Of a stretch of DNA of 64,000 bases, positions 42,806-54,060 are shown in pieces. Source of the stretch: Turritopsis dohrnii (taxonomy: Eukaryota > Cnidaria > Hydrozoa > Anthoathecata > Oceaniidae); assembly GCA_027922465.2 (NCBI GenBank), contig BQMF02000666.1:62001-126000 (forward strand). The letters are read 5' to 3'. How positions within the stretch are numbered: position 1 is the first letter of the stretch; each line of letters starts with the position of its first letter. The translations under genes were made by a program, and so were the position numbers. The notes under the pieces are model-generated. The model was given only the letters and a program-made list of their open reading frames with translations. It did not search any database and was not told the origin of the DNA.

Positions 42806-43021
42806 AGCCGGTTTTCCACTAGACGGAATATTCAGCGTGGTGCGGTTATTGTTTTTCTCCACGTGATCACTATTTGAACCATTTGATTGGCTGGCGGAAT
42901 ATTCCGCGGCGGAAAAGTTGAACTTGATCCGACTTTTCCGCGGACGCTTTCGGCGGAATTTCTTAAAAAAACAAAAGCCGCTAGACTCAAGCGGAATATT
43001 CCGCCTAGTGGAAAACCGGCT
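42806..43021. mobile_element. TTA-flanked MITE with AGCCGGTTTTCCACTAG ends
   Basis: AGCCGGTTTTCCACTAG at the left and its complement at the right are flanked by TTA (42,803-42,805 and 43,022-43,024). The interior is rich in GCGGAATATTCCGC, itself a palindrome, repeated several times. The TTA duplication and GCCGGTTT tips are typical of PIF/Harbinger MITEs. Confidence 0.7.
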
Positions 43022-43054
43022 TTACCGCCAGAAATACGTATAGCATTGCTTTAA

Positions 43055-43879
43055 AGGGGAACTAAACTAAAAAAATTACAAGTTCATTTTTTGCCCTATT
43101 TGAAACAGCTTTAAAAATGATGAAAGTCAGTTTTTGAATTTTCAAAAAATCTTTTTTCGTTCTTGAGATATTGCCGTTTAAAGTTTTTTCCCGAAACATG
43201 ATCTCCATGGCAACGTGACATCACAACGTTCAAGAAGATATTGCTGACATATAAATATGTGAATAACTCAGAATGTTTTAATGATTTATTGTTAGAACAT
43301 TGCATGTAGAGTGGTAAATAACTGCAGTTGTGAAAACAGCAAAGAAATTTATTGCCACTGTTACCCCGACTCAGTTCCAGCTCTCTGTCAATTTTTGCTG
43401 ACAAAGCTATAATAACATCATCCAAAACTATTACTATGATGAATTTCACTTTAACTTATGCCCAGTGAAAACTGTCCCATTTTCTAAAATTTCGTTTCCC
43501 TTACCTGAGTAGATCTCCATTTGTAGCTTTGTCAGCAAAAAATAGAAAAGGCCTGGAAACAAGCCAGGGTAACTATGGTAACAATTATTTTTAGTGACTT
43601 GATACCTGTACGGGTTTGTCACTATACATACAAAATTTAAGCAGTGCATCACTTATATTTCTTGAGTTATTTACATATTTGTATGTCAGCAATTTCTTCT
43701 TGAACATTGTGATGTCACGTTGCCATGGAGATCAAGTTTTGAGGAAAAACTTTAAATGACAATATCTCGGGAACGAAAAAAGATTTTTTGAAAATTCAAA
43801 AACTGACTTTCATCATTTTTAAAGCTGTTTCAAATAGGGCAAAAAAATGAACTTGTAATTTTTTTAGTTTAGTTCCCCT
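43055..43879. mobile_element. 825-bp TTAA-flanked element with ~215-bp inverted arms
   Basis: Starts AGGGGAACTAAACTAAA and ends in its complement. The arms (43,055-43,270 and 43,660-43,879) match over about 215 bp, including CTCCATGGCAACGTGACATC and its complement. TTAA lies on both sides (43,051-43,054; 43,880-43,883), as for piggyBac-mobilised elements. A second inverted pair (CTGACAAAGCTA / TAGCTTTGTCAG type) lies inside. No transposase frame. A relic lies at 8,268-8,335. Confidence 0.65.
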
Positions 43880-44017
43880 TTAACTTGCTCGAAGGCCAGT
43901 GTGCAGTCGAAGGCCAGTGTGATGGCTCCTAATGGGCTGTTTCTAAAGCGCATTGAATTGGAACTATGGAATCCAGTGACAGCAACTTGCTGTACGAACG
44001 TCTATGAAGGATACCTA

Positions 44018-44330
44018 TGGCGCTGTAGTATAATAATCGGTATCTTGTAATACTTGCGAGAGGTCGGAGTTCAATTCCCTTCGCAGCGATTCACCATACG
44101 CGAGTGAATGTACCACAGCGCCGGGACGACCTATGCCATGTGAGGGAAATTGGGTAGATGATATATCGGGTGTTGCAGGAGGTCATCCAGGAGAGCACAA
44201 GTCCTTGATTCATGTCACTCATGAAAGTGTTGAATACCTCCGGGGCTTCAACCTAAACCGTGGCTCAACCTGGAAAATGGATGATGCAATATCAATTGAG
44301 TGTGGTTAGGCACGTAAAACAATACCAAAT
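44018..44330 (+). repeat. tRNA-derived SINE, full-length but diverged
   Basis: The head GGCGCTGTAGTATAATAATCGG is followed by a B-box region GGAGTTCAATTCCCTTCGC and the shared body (GAGGGAAATTGGGTAGATG, CATGAAAGTGTTG). It diverges more from the other copies than they do from each other. Confidence 0.75.
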
Positions 44331-44544
44331 GATAAAAATTAACGATATACCAAATCCACAAACTCCAAAAGATGTGTGGCCATTCGACTCTTATCATCCT
44401 AAACATGGCCTTAAAGATGTGCCATATGTTTAGGTAGCAAACAAATACAGGTGGACAAAAAACTTTTAAAGACTTAAAGATAGAAAGCAAAATATCAAAA
44501 AGCAAAACAAATGAGTCGTTTCAAAACCTCTGAAATGGCAAAAC

Positions 44545-45005
44545 TTTTGCCGACTTTTTTTTTTACCGACCAAGCTTTTTTGCCGACTTTTTTTTTACCG
44601 ACTTAACTTTTTTGCCGATTTTTTTTTTTCTCTGTGTTGCCAGATCTTATCAGGTGCTTTTTGCGGTAGTATGAAAATGTAATTGAAATCGAATTTTATG
44701 AAGAAGAACAAGTGCAGCCAGGACAAACACAAACTGAACAAGAACAAAAGAAGGGTCAAGAAGAACAATATAATGAAAATACAGAAATGAAGAAAAAAAC
44801 TGTTATTGATTTTATTTCTTAAAAAAACTTTCCAATTATCCAAACTTTCTTCGTCATTTTTTGTCTTGGAAATTGGTCGGCAAAAAGTGACTAAACTCGA
44901 AAATTTAATCCGCAAAAAGTGACTAAATTTTGTCCGAGTGACTAATTTTTTTGCCGACTTTTTATTTTTGCCGACTAACATTTTTGCCGAGTTTTTTTTT
45001 ACCGA
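44545..45005. repeat. Block of TTTTTGCCGAC / GTCGGCAAAAA repeats
   Basis: Multiple TTTTGCCGACTTTTTTTTT and TACCGAC units at 44,548-44,625 and again at 44,945-45,003. Between them, GGCAAAAAGTGACTAAA occurs twice in the opposite sense (44,879, 44,911). Probably the terminal structure of an uncharacterised repeat. Confidence 0.4.
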
Positions 45006-45006
45006 A

Positions 45007-45104
45007 GGTCAACCTCGTACCCAGGGTTTCTTGCCTTTTCGATATACGGACGGCCGCCGTCCCGTATATCGAAAAGGCAAGAAACCCTGGGTACGAGGTT
45101 GACC
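45007..45104. repeat. 98-bp perfect hairpin of the CAACCTCG...CCCAG family
   Basis: Two perfect 43-bp arms (45,007-45,049 and 45,062-45,104) are separated by 12 bases (ACGGCCGCCGTC). The arms contain CAACCTCGTACCCAGGG and CTTTTCGATATACGG. Degenerate single arms of the same family occur at about 11,250-11,330, 12,467-12,490, 20,970-21,030 and 25,644-25,735. Confidence 0.75.
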
Positions 45105-47412
45105 GAAGGTATAAATAACAGTTGAAGGAGGAGGAACTAAATCAGCTTCACACGCGCATGGTAGGTTACCAAAAGATATGTACGAAAATGCTTCGAACAA
45201 TTTTTCAGATAATAAACTTGAATACTGCGATCATTTTACACACCTGTTACAAAGACACTAAAAGTGAAACCGTTGTTAGTGAATAGGGCGAGGTCGCACC
45301 CTGGGCGCTTATGGAAGGGCGTTTGAAAAGAAAAACAGGGTGCAACCAATCTTTCGATGATTTTTACTTTCATTTTCATTTACGATGCAGAAAAGGGTTT
45401 TCCCAAATAAGCAGAGATATTCTTTAGTAATTTCCCTTTTTGCTACTCCCGAATTCCCAATGATTCAATAGCTTCTTTTATAAAGCTGACTTGTACACAC
45501 TTCAAATGATCGGAGATCTTCCAAATCCTGCTGAAACGGTGGATGCCACATAATTTATATGGTTGATGCTCAAGCAAGGTGACTGTAAGAATGAGTAAAA
45601 AGCATAACATTTTCTCTCGTTTTGTCTTGGCTCTTCTTGTGTCATGATAATATTTCTGTTGAATTTTTTTTATTATGGCGTTTTTGCACCAAAGCAATTT
45701 CAGACGTGTATTTTTGTATGAATACTTCTTATGGAAGCTCTGTTTGCTCATCATTGATTGGAAAGTATTTCTGCTGGTGATTTGTCTTAACTTGTCAGAG
45801 TGTAGATGTCCTACATGGGCAAGGCCTACATGGCCTACATGAGAAGATGGTATCAATATTTATTGACCACACATTACCAGTTGGTTAATCACAGTTAATG
45901 AAACACTCTATTTATTCCTTCATGTTCTGAAGATTGTTTGTTGTGTGATTGAAGTTATTTGATGAGCTGCCTAATGTTCTCATCCTTTCTTATTTCTCTC
46001 TGGAACACTTTGCAAGTCAAGGCATGAGATTAGTTATCCTCTATAATTCAATTGACTGCACCTTGTTTGATGCAGCAATCAGTGACATCAGTGACAGATT
46101 TATATATAACATTATACTGGAAAAGCTCATTTTTGTGATTGTTGAATTACGCTTGTTTGCGCTAGTTTTGTAGCATTGTTGGCCATTTAAACATGGGTAC
46201 CAAGAGTATACATTTTGTTAATATATATACCTAAATTCCCTGATCTCACTACCCTCATGTTCAATTGTAAGGAGCCTCTGCTGGTGTCCAGGATCGAAAT
46301 GTGTGATTTACTGCATGACGCTGTAGACAATAACTTTTCGTCCTTCTGAAGATATTTTCAACCAACTAACATTGTTTGAAATAGTTTGTTTACATCAATT
46401 TATAATAGAACTTTTCATGAACATTAACTTTCGTGAATTCACCTGAAATTTTAGTTAACATAAACTTTCGCAAAAAGGTAATTTTAGAAATTTTCACAAG
46501 CAAAAAATGTTGCGAATGACCAAAAATCAATTAAAATCCCCAAGAAATCTTATGTATAACAGCGAGTGTGCATCTCACTTTTATTTTAGAGAGTGATAAA
46601 TTTAGCTTAAATTTACGGTCAACGTCTTCTTAGTTGCGCGTAAAACCACGTAGAGGCGAGATCGTTTTTTAAGATAATTATATAGAAGCACATGGTGTGA
46701 CGTCAGTTTTTTTTATGATCACAGGGGAATCATTGCATTGCATCTCCAATTAAATGCGAAGTTTTTGGGAAATATCTCAAGAACCAATGGGGATAACTGA
46801 CATTTTGGGGGGTTGGTGATACAGGTAATGGGGTGACGCGGCTATGACATCATCAAAATCTTTGATCGGTGATATCTTTCTAACGGTTGATCGTCGCGAA
46901 ACGATCCCATACATTTTTTGATGAGTTTTTTGAGCTCTACAACATGGGTACACTTTCCAATTCCAATTCCATAATTAAAATTTTCATCATGGGGTTCGCA
47001 CACGGGAACGCGGGATTTGAGACATCGTTTTCAAACTTAATGGTTGTAAAAAACTTTTACACAGGATACTATTTCATAAATAGAAGCCAAAATTAATAAA
47101 ATGAAACAATTTTTATATCATACATTTATTTACGTTCAAGTATGTTGCTTAACAAAATATTTTCTTGACCGTCGAAACATAAACTTTGAAACTTTATTGA
47201 CGTTCACCTTTAGTACAATGCGGAATGGAAATCGCTTGAAGTAAATGTTAAAACAGCTGCCACTTTAAAAAATACAGAGAAAAAAGCATCGTTATAAATT
47301 TTTGATTTTTTTGTGAACACAAGCTTCAGTTATAATACAAACTGCTATTAATGCCAGTCCTGTGTATATAATGATAAAAGTTAATAAAAACAACGACAAA
47401 ATCTAAAATATA

Positions 47413-48187
47413 CCTTATTGGTATAAAATTTGGCGTGTACTAATTTTGGCGCACACACCATTTGCGCGTAATAATAATGGTATAAATTTTGGCGCATGGA
47501 AAGAAAGTTAGAATTTTTGTTAGCATTATACCAACTCTTTCTTGATATTAGCAAAGTCAAAATGAACAACTAATTATTATACTACTTATTCAAAAAGGTC
47601 AAAATGTTTCTATCATCTTCGTTTATCATCGCTTTTGTAAATATTTTTTTCAACTCTGAGAAAGAAAGATGTATGATTCAAATCGAAAAAAAATCGCAAT
47701 TTCACGCGTACTTATTTTGGCGCACATACCATTTGCGCGTAATAATGGTATAAAATTTGACGCATTTTTAGAATTTAGAATTATTTAGAATATGGCGCCG
47801 TAGTATAGTGGTTATCACTCTCGCATTTCATGCGGGAGATCGGGGTTCAATTCCCCTTGGCGGCGATTCACCATGCACGAGTGAATGTACCATAACGCTG
47901 GGTCGACCCATGCCATGCGAGGGAAATTGGGTAGATGATACATCGGGTGTTGCAGGAGGTCATCCAGGAGAGCACAGGTCCTTGATTGGGTTTGTGTCAC
48001 TCATGAGAGTGTCAAATACTTCGGAGCCTCCAACTTAAGCCGTGGCCCCTCCTGGAAAGCAGATGCAGTAGCAACTGAGTGAGGCTAGCCACGTAAAACA
48101 ATACCAAATAATAATAATAATAATAATAATAAATTTTGCACGAAAAAGCACTAAAATTCATACGTGCCAAATTTTATACCAATAAGG
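47413..48187. mobile_element. TA-flanked MITE split by a SINE
   Basis: CCTTATTGGTATAAAATTTG at the left and its complement at the right are flanked by TA on both sides (47,411-47,412; 48,188-48,189), the Tc1/mariner signature. The interior repeats TTGCGCGTAATAATGGTATAAA and TTTTGGCGCA units. A SINE sits at 47,793-48,133. Without it the element is about 435 bp. Confidence 0.65.
47793..48133 (+). repeat. tRNA-derived SINE, best preserved copy
   Basis: The first ~72 bases form a tRNA-like head: A box TAGTATAGTGGTTATC, anticodon stem-loop CTCGCATTTCATGCGGGAG (anticodon TTC, so tRNA-Glu-like) and B box GGGGTTCAATTCCCC. The shared body follows, then a (AAT)n tail. The acceptor stem is imperfect and it is dispersed in several copies, so it is a SINE rather than a tRNA gene. 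It would be transcribed by RNA polymerase III if active. Confidence 0.85.
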
Positions 48188-48228
48188 TAGGCGATAAAAG
48201 ACGAAAGTGAAGATTACATAAGGTTCAG

Positions 48229-48275
48229 CGTAATTGAAAGTTTCAGCCTAATTGAAAGTTTCAGCCTAATTAAAT
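48229..48275. repeat. Short tandem AATTGAAAGTTTCAGCCT
   Basis: The 18-base unit AATTGAAAGTTTCAGCCT occurs twice in a row at about 48,232-48,268, followed by a partial third. Confidence 0.6.
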
Positions 48276-48860
48276 TTTAACTGGCTGAAATTCACGAAAG
48301 TTTCTACACCTAAGGTAATGAACAAAAACTCTAGAAACGTCAAGAAAGATCAAGGAAGTTCCCATAGTAATTCCTTGAATGTTCAACCATGTTCTAGAAT
48401 GATCTAGATTATATTTGACTAAAGTGGCAATAATTTCAACACATACCTTCCTTAGTTCTATGATATGAGTCCCAATTGTACATGAATCAACATTCATTTG
48501 TGTTTTCAGTGATGTATCATACAGAACTAAAATGTGCTCACTGCACAACCTATTCTTAATTTCAATGAAGGCAATAGATTTGCTTTCTTCCCATGCAAAT
48601 TTTGCATTTTTCTTTATTATGATACGATCTGTCAACTCTGGATATGACATGGTCCCAGGTTTTCCACCTAGGAACTATGCATTGAACTGCACTGTTTGAA
48701 GGAAACTCTTTACTTCTGCTGTGGATGATAGTTCTGGCCATTGACAAATAACTGTACATTTTTCTGGATCAGGAAATATGCCACTTTTGAAGTAGATCTT
48801 ACCAAACCATGTTCCTCATGGTTTTCCCAACTGACATTTATCAGGAGGTACTGAGACTAT
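48270..48860 (-). pseudogene. Ty3/gypsy pol remnant (RT thumb to RNase H)
   Basis: Read leftwards from about 48,860 in a broken frame: DKCQLGKP, FGKIYFKSG, DPEKCTVICQWPE and AEVKSFLQT. These are the gypsy pattern KCxF...FG...G...DPxKV...WP...EVRSFLG. After a stop and a frame change come IIIKKNAKFAWEESKSIAF and EIKNRL, then VLYDTSLKTQMNVDSC, the RT/RNase H junction. The fragment is truncated on both sides and carries stops. No LTRs seen nearby. Confidence 0.7.
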
Positions 48861-49879
48861 TTTTACTATTATCTTAGAGCACTAATTGGAGGTGTTTATC
48901 TTATTCAGACCTTCAGATAATACCAGAATTTTTTTGAATTTCACTGCTTGCTAAGCTGGTAAGCATCATCATATGCTTGTATCTGTAGATGCCCCAAGGG
49001 ATATGAAAAATGTATAATTTGCAGTTTTGAAAGTGAGGGACCAAAATATACAGACGAAATGACTATAGAGTTTAGAGTTTTTAGTTGCCTAACTTTTGTG
49101 TTTTATTCGTCCCTTATAACCTACAAACTATTTATAAGGCACCTTCAAATTAAAAGACAAAAACAAACAAAAAGAAAGACTAATACAAATAGATCTACTT
49201 TACAGGGAGAAAAAGAAATGGCCTAGGAAGCTGATTCGCAAAAGTTAAATTGAAGAAAAAAACCCTCAAATGGTTTTTCATGTATTTTTCTATCGAAAAC
49301 ACAAGTATTACCTTAATTATCCTAAATTAATGCACCCACTAATTTAGTGTGCATCAAATTTTAAATAATTTCCGGCTCTAAATATTTAAAGCGCATCATC
49401 TTTGAAAGCATAAAGATAATTTCCAAGGCACAATTTAGTGCACACTTCACACTTTTCTGCAAACTTAAAAACAAATTAATCGAATTGCATGAAGTTTGCA
49501 ATATACAAGATAATCAATACTCTAAAAAATTTACTTTGGTTTATTGTTGATTCATTGGTTCCCCTCAATGAGAGGGTTCCTTAAATGAAAGTGTCCCTAA
49601 TTGATAGTGCACACCTGACTACAAAAATAAGTTTGATGCTACAATGAACGCTTTACCAGCCAAGCAAAATGGAGAAAGGAAGAGTGATGAAAATGCCACG
49701 TCACGCGAAATTCACTTTTCCAGTTGAACGCAAAAGATTATTTGACCTGAAATGGATTTAATCACTCATTCGCAAAAGTGAATCTGTAAAATGTTGTTTT
49801 TTTTTTTCCTTGCAAAACTTTCTCACTTTGAAACTTTAAGTAGTTAACTTAATCCTGCTCGTTGCAACTCGTTCATGCA
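48861..49879. other. Gene-free AT-rich stretch
   Basis: I see no exon, RNA gene or clear element. A TTAGTGCAC / GTGCACTAA pair (near 49,330 and 49,437) and repeated CTTTGAAAGC-type words hint at degraded repeats. Confidence 0.4.
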
Positions 49880-50280
49880 ACCGGGTCATCTGTCAACGAA
49901 ATTGTTTGCAACATTAATGAGCGAGAGTTTATCAGCAAGACATTTGTCTGTATTCAAAATTGCTAGTGCATTAAATTTTCACTGCGTCATTTTTGAGCAT
50001 GTCCAAGTCTTAGTTCTCCTGGCCATTGAAAATGTTCTTTTGGGAGTTGCAGTCATAGCTCCAGCCATTAGGATGATTCTCACAACAATCATGATGTTTT
50101 GCATCAAAGCTCTGACTCGCTGAAAGATCTTTTAGAATTGATAAAATATCATCAAAGTGTGCAGGATTTTCAACTTGAAATATGGTACGAAGAATCGAGA
50201 TTTCTGAAGGTAGTGCAGATAAGTTGATATCGTCACCAAAAACTCCCAAGAATTTTTTCTTGGGATGATAATCTTTTCCC

Positions 50281-50322
<42 letters not shown>

Positions 50323-50500
50323 TCCACTTGCTAAAACTTGGTTGCTCAAATTGGTCTTTAATAGCAGAAATGTCTCTGCATCAAGCTTTTCCGACAAACA
50401 CTCTCTCCATAATTCCATTAGTAACGAATAGTTGTTGATGATCTTTTGAAAACAAGTGGCACGTACAGTCCATCTTTTCACTTTAAATTTTATTTATATT
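49880..50500 (-). pseudogene. hAT transposase / ZMYM-like remnant, split by a microsatellite
   Basis: On the minus strand from about 50,481: KRWTVRATCFQKIINNYSLL and LWRECLSEKLDAET, a block typical of hAT-derived ZMYM1/52-kDa-repressor-like proteins. Next comes a (TTGA)n run read as NQSINQS. After it LPSEISILRTIF and, in another frame, LMAGAMTATPKRTFSMARRTKTW and LAILNTD match the hAT C-terminal dimerisation block (T-A-x-x-E-R-x-FS-x-L-R-R-x-K). At least one frameshift and later stops make it non-functional. Confidence 0.65.
50284..50323. repeat. (TTGA)n microsatellite
   Basis: About ten copies of the tetranucleotide GATT/TTGA, lying inside the hAT remnant. Confidence 0.95.
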
Positions 50501-51969
50501 TAAACAACTCATCTCTTCAGTTTTCGGTGAAAACTTAACGAGAACACATATTTCTCCTACAGTGCCCATTGTATCGCTTAAAATTTTGCATGAAGAGGTG
50601 AGTAGTTTAACTGCAAAACGTAAAGAAATGAGTAGCGAAATGATTGGCTCTCTCGTGGAAATAAATAAATAATAAATATACCTTCCTAAATATAGGAATA
50701 GGCATCAGCCTAAACCGAGGATCTCAGCACAAGAATGAATAAAATATAAATAAATAAAACATAAATTTTTATAATGATGTTATATTTGTTAGATATTTGA
50801 GATCACACTTCTCCAACGTGCACGATCATTTGCAACAACATCCCATACAAAATACACGAAGCCAATTGAGAATAGGCAATACACTAATGACAGTAGAATG
50901 AATAACAAAGTGTGATGGTATATCGAAATTGAAGGCAAAAGTTTCTTTAGGGATTGTTTCCAAAGTATCTTTAAAGTGTCCAAAACGGAGTACTTACCAA
51001 GTGCAAAGATTGACAGCTCTTATGGGAACTATGAGAGCTGAAATTGCAAATGTCACATAACTTGAATTAATCTTTTACCCAACAGTGAATAGAATCAATA
51101 CAAGCCTCTAAGTAAGTTTTTTTTTACTGTATGGCAAACTTGTCATTATGGCCGATGAACTTGTGACTCCTTCTGGCCTAAATGCATTCAATTACCTTAA
51201 TGAGACAAATTTTCATATGGATTTATTTTCGTGTGTCAATTTTTTTTACATTTCATGTGGATTTATTTTCACTAATTTTATATCTATGGGGATTTTTTAT
51301 CATCGCTACAACCCAACCCAAGTAAATTTAAGTATAGGAGAGTTGAAATTAATTGTTAATCAATTATGATGCAATACATAATTTCAGAAGGTCAGGTTGA
51401 CATACTGGATTTGGATATCAGGAATTACTCATTCAAGCTTTACACAAGATAAAAATAGCTTATTCTTTTCTCATTAACTCAAGCGAAAACATTCAATAAT
51501 CAAAACATCCAAGAAATCAAATACAACACTCCTCAATTGGAAAGGTTTTGATAAAAACTTATTTGTTTAAACTACAAGTTGCTTCAACTTTTCATTCATA
51601 TATAATTGCTATTATTTTCCAGCCCGGTACCGAGATGAAATTTCAACCTGGGATGAAAATTCTCCATATAAACAACCCCTTAGAGAGTGAAATAAGTGAA
51701 TACACAAGTGAAACCGGAAGCCTAAAAACTAATTATTATTGAAGATTATTGAGTGTTTTTGTGAATCAATTACATATATTTATATTTATTATTTATAATA
51801 TATATCATTACTTATTCACAAAGAATTTTTTTGACATTGATTGTTATCATTCTGTCTTGCACAATTATCCCAGACCTCATGACAAGACTACAAATAAGGT
51901 CTGAATAAGGTCAGACCCTGAATAGCTAATCATTTCAAAAATTTCTTCACTTCCAATCCTGAAAAGTTA
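50501..51969. other. Gene-free stretch with weak repeat traces
   Basis: The minus frame 50,789-50,983 ends NDRARWRSVISNI, like the last residues of non-LTR reverse transcriptases (DRxxWR), but there is too little to call. Near 51,222-51,275 are two ATGGATTTATTTTC motifs related to the 12.7-13.1 kb repeat. Near 51,622-51,690 CCCGGTACCGAGATGAAATT resembles a GGGATGAAATTTCATCC repeat at about 34,120-34,205. Confidence 0.35.
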
Positions 51970-52520
51970 AGCAGGGTTTACACATTTCTACTAGTTGAAG
52001 CAACTTTAAGTTGAAGCGTGCATGTGTAAACAAGTTTTTTGTGGAAAGTATTGAAAATCTTTTTAAAAATGATTTCGAGCAGTGAAGACGAAGCAGTTCT
52101 CGAAAATATTTGTACAAAAACGCTCCCCAGAAATGTTAGTTAATTCAAATTATTCAGTTCAACGATCAAGCATTTATCTCTTTCACCCCATATTTTTTTG
52201 TAGTTTTTACTTTTAGAATTCCAAAGTTATTCTTCCTCCTCCCAAGCAGCGATAAAACGTTCTGTTCCTTCATGATTTTTCGATGACATTGTTAAAAAAA
52301 ATCACAAAACTATTTTTATTATGAACGAAGTTTCTTCCAAACAGATGTATTTTCTTTTAATTCATCAAATGAGTTTGTCAAAAACAATAGAGAAAGAGTT
52401 GAGCAGAGTTGAAAGCATGTTTCAACTCTAAAAAGTTGCCTCCACCAACATGTTTACACATTGCGATTTGTGGAAGCAACTCAAAGTTGCTTCAACTAGT
52501 TGAAACGTGTAAACCCTGCT
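51970..52520. mobile_element. TTA-flanked Harbinger-like element, 551 bp
   Basis: AGCAGGGTTTACAC at the left and GTGTAAACCCTGCT at the right sit in about 45-bp imperfect inverted ends that share CTAGTTGAAGCAACTT. TTA flanks both sides (51,967-51,969; 52,521-52,523). A short plus-strand start MISSSEDEAVLENICTK near 52,070 looks like the acidic N-terminus of a Harbinger-encoded protein and ends soon after. Confidence 0.65.
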
Positions 52521-52523
52521 TTA

Positions 52524-53619
52524 GATCAACTATACCACTCACCAACCACAACTTCAGGAATCTTCTAGATTTTTCCACAAAAATTGATTCCCTCTGTTCA
52601 AGAGTCAAGTGTGATCTGTTGGTTAAGTACCAACAATATATCCTTAAAGGAGAATTAATGTCTAAAAACAAAAAATTTTATTTCGCTCTAAGCATTTTAA
52701 GTTATGCTCCACAACTAACCGTTATAACGGTTGCGACTCACATGTACATCTCTTTCAAAGTACATATGGACAGAGACAGCATTAGCAGTAGTGAAAGTTC
52801 GTCCAGTGTGGATGAACTGAACAAAAGCTTTGAAAGCAGTTCTGTTTTAGAGTCCCATGAAATGAATCAACTAATGAATATGTGAATAAATAATACACCA
52901 CAAATGAAAAGAAACAAATAATATAAAAAAACAACTAAAAATGAGGTAAAACAGCTTTGTTTAAACAAAAAGATATTTTTCATTGAGCCTAACTCAGAAA
53001 ATATTCATCGATACAATCACTCATTAAGGATGACATTTTATATTATATTTAATGTTATTTCAATCCAATGCTTTATTTATCTCACAACTATCTTTACTGA
53101 CGAGATGTTTTTTTCTACTATTTCGAAAGAGATCATATGCTCTGATGACGTCAGAAATAAGGTTAAAAATAATGTCTTTGAATTTGGTTCAAAAGAAGGT
53201 GAGTTTAAATAACATAATAAGTTTTAAAAAGATATATTTTGAGAACTTCGTTTAATAAGTAATCATATGAGGTGCATTTTTGATTTTTTGAGTGAACCAC
53301 TCCTTTAATCAATTTCATTCATTCACATGCATGATCATAAATGTTTGATCACTACACAAACATGACCTAATACAGATGTGACGTCACAGTTTAAAAAGGA
53401 ACCAATGGTCATAACTGGGGGAAGCATGATGCTATATAGCTGAAATTTGGAACACAAGTTTTTCTTTAAAAAGACAACTCATTAGCTTTGATGTTGATTC
53501 TCCTTTAAACATTGGTAAATCAAATTTATCATATTCCGTTCACATTCTCAATTCTACAATCCCATTTTTAAAACTATGAGGTAAGTGTATCTTTCCTAGC
53601 ACAAGTGTGAAATAAGTAG
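52524..53619. other. Stretch without an identified gene
   Basis: The frame 52,409-52,885 (+) runs through with a Ser-rich end (SISSSESSSSVDE), but it overlaps the Harbinger-like element's right end and matches no family I know. The rest is AT-rich. Confidence 0.35.
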
Positions 53620-54060
53620 GTGTTCCTCAACTGGAAACCCTGTATGTCAGAATTTCCCAAGAAGTTGCAGAGAGCTAATGGAGCGCTTTCAAAACTCCAA
53701 CATTTTATTCCTTTGAAGTCCCCATTTAACATTGATCATGCAATCTTTGCTTCACATGTATGCTATACTTGCCAAATTTGGGGTCTGCGTGATAACTCTA
53801 CCACTCATCAAATTCTTTCTCTTCAAGAAGTGGCTCTATCAAATACAGTTAACCGCAAGCTCTTTCCTCTCCAATTTTTTCAAATCTTAGGTGCTTTAAT
53901 TCTTTGATGTGGTTAAACTTTTCACTTCCTGTTGACATTCTTCAATCACTAAACTTCCACAAAATTGATCATTCATATGGAACCAGAGGTAGCTCCATGG
54001 CCCTTCCCTTCAAAGCTACCCTTTGCACAAACTTCAATTACTATTTTGTTACTATTTTAT
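53620..54060 (+). pseudogene. Non-LTR retrotransposon reverse-transcriptase C-terminal fragment
   Basis: FLNWKPCMSEFPKKLQRANG is followed by LSKLQHFIPLKSPFNIDHA and IFASHVCYTCQIWG, then ILSLQEVAL. This is the order LxWxxH...KLxRANGxLxKLR...SHLxYxxxxWG...LQ found after the RT domain in many metazoan non-LTR elements. The frame breaks near 53,905 and resumes with FHKIDHSYGTRGSSMALP (the usual H-x-Y-x-TR motif). It is a truncated relic. Confidence 0.75.

Larger units (their letters stand above)
42327..47410. other. Gene-free repeat region right of the DIRS element
   Basis: It contains family A copy 7, a Harbinger-like MITE, the 825-bp TTAA element, a SINE, a TTTTTGCCGAC repeat block, the 98-bp hairpin, and an AGCGAGTGTG-type repeat near 46,561. 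Frames at 45,443-45,856 (-) and 45,949-46,173 (+) show no recognisable domain. Nothing in 45.3-46.5 kb or 46.7-47.4 kb is convincingly coding. Confidence 0.5.

Noticed and set aside
45443..45856. 137-codon minus frame
   Set aside because: No recognisable domain or splice support. Codons look random, and it is in a repeat-dominated region.
47793..47870. tRNA-Glu gene
   Set aside because: The cloverleaf is partial (imperfect acceptor stem) and is followed by the same body in four dispersed copies, so it is a SINE head.
50284..50323. CRISPR-like or regulatory array
   Set aside because: A simple four-base tandem repeat without spacers. CRISPR arrays are not expected in an animal genome.
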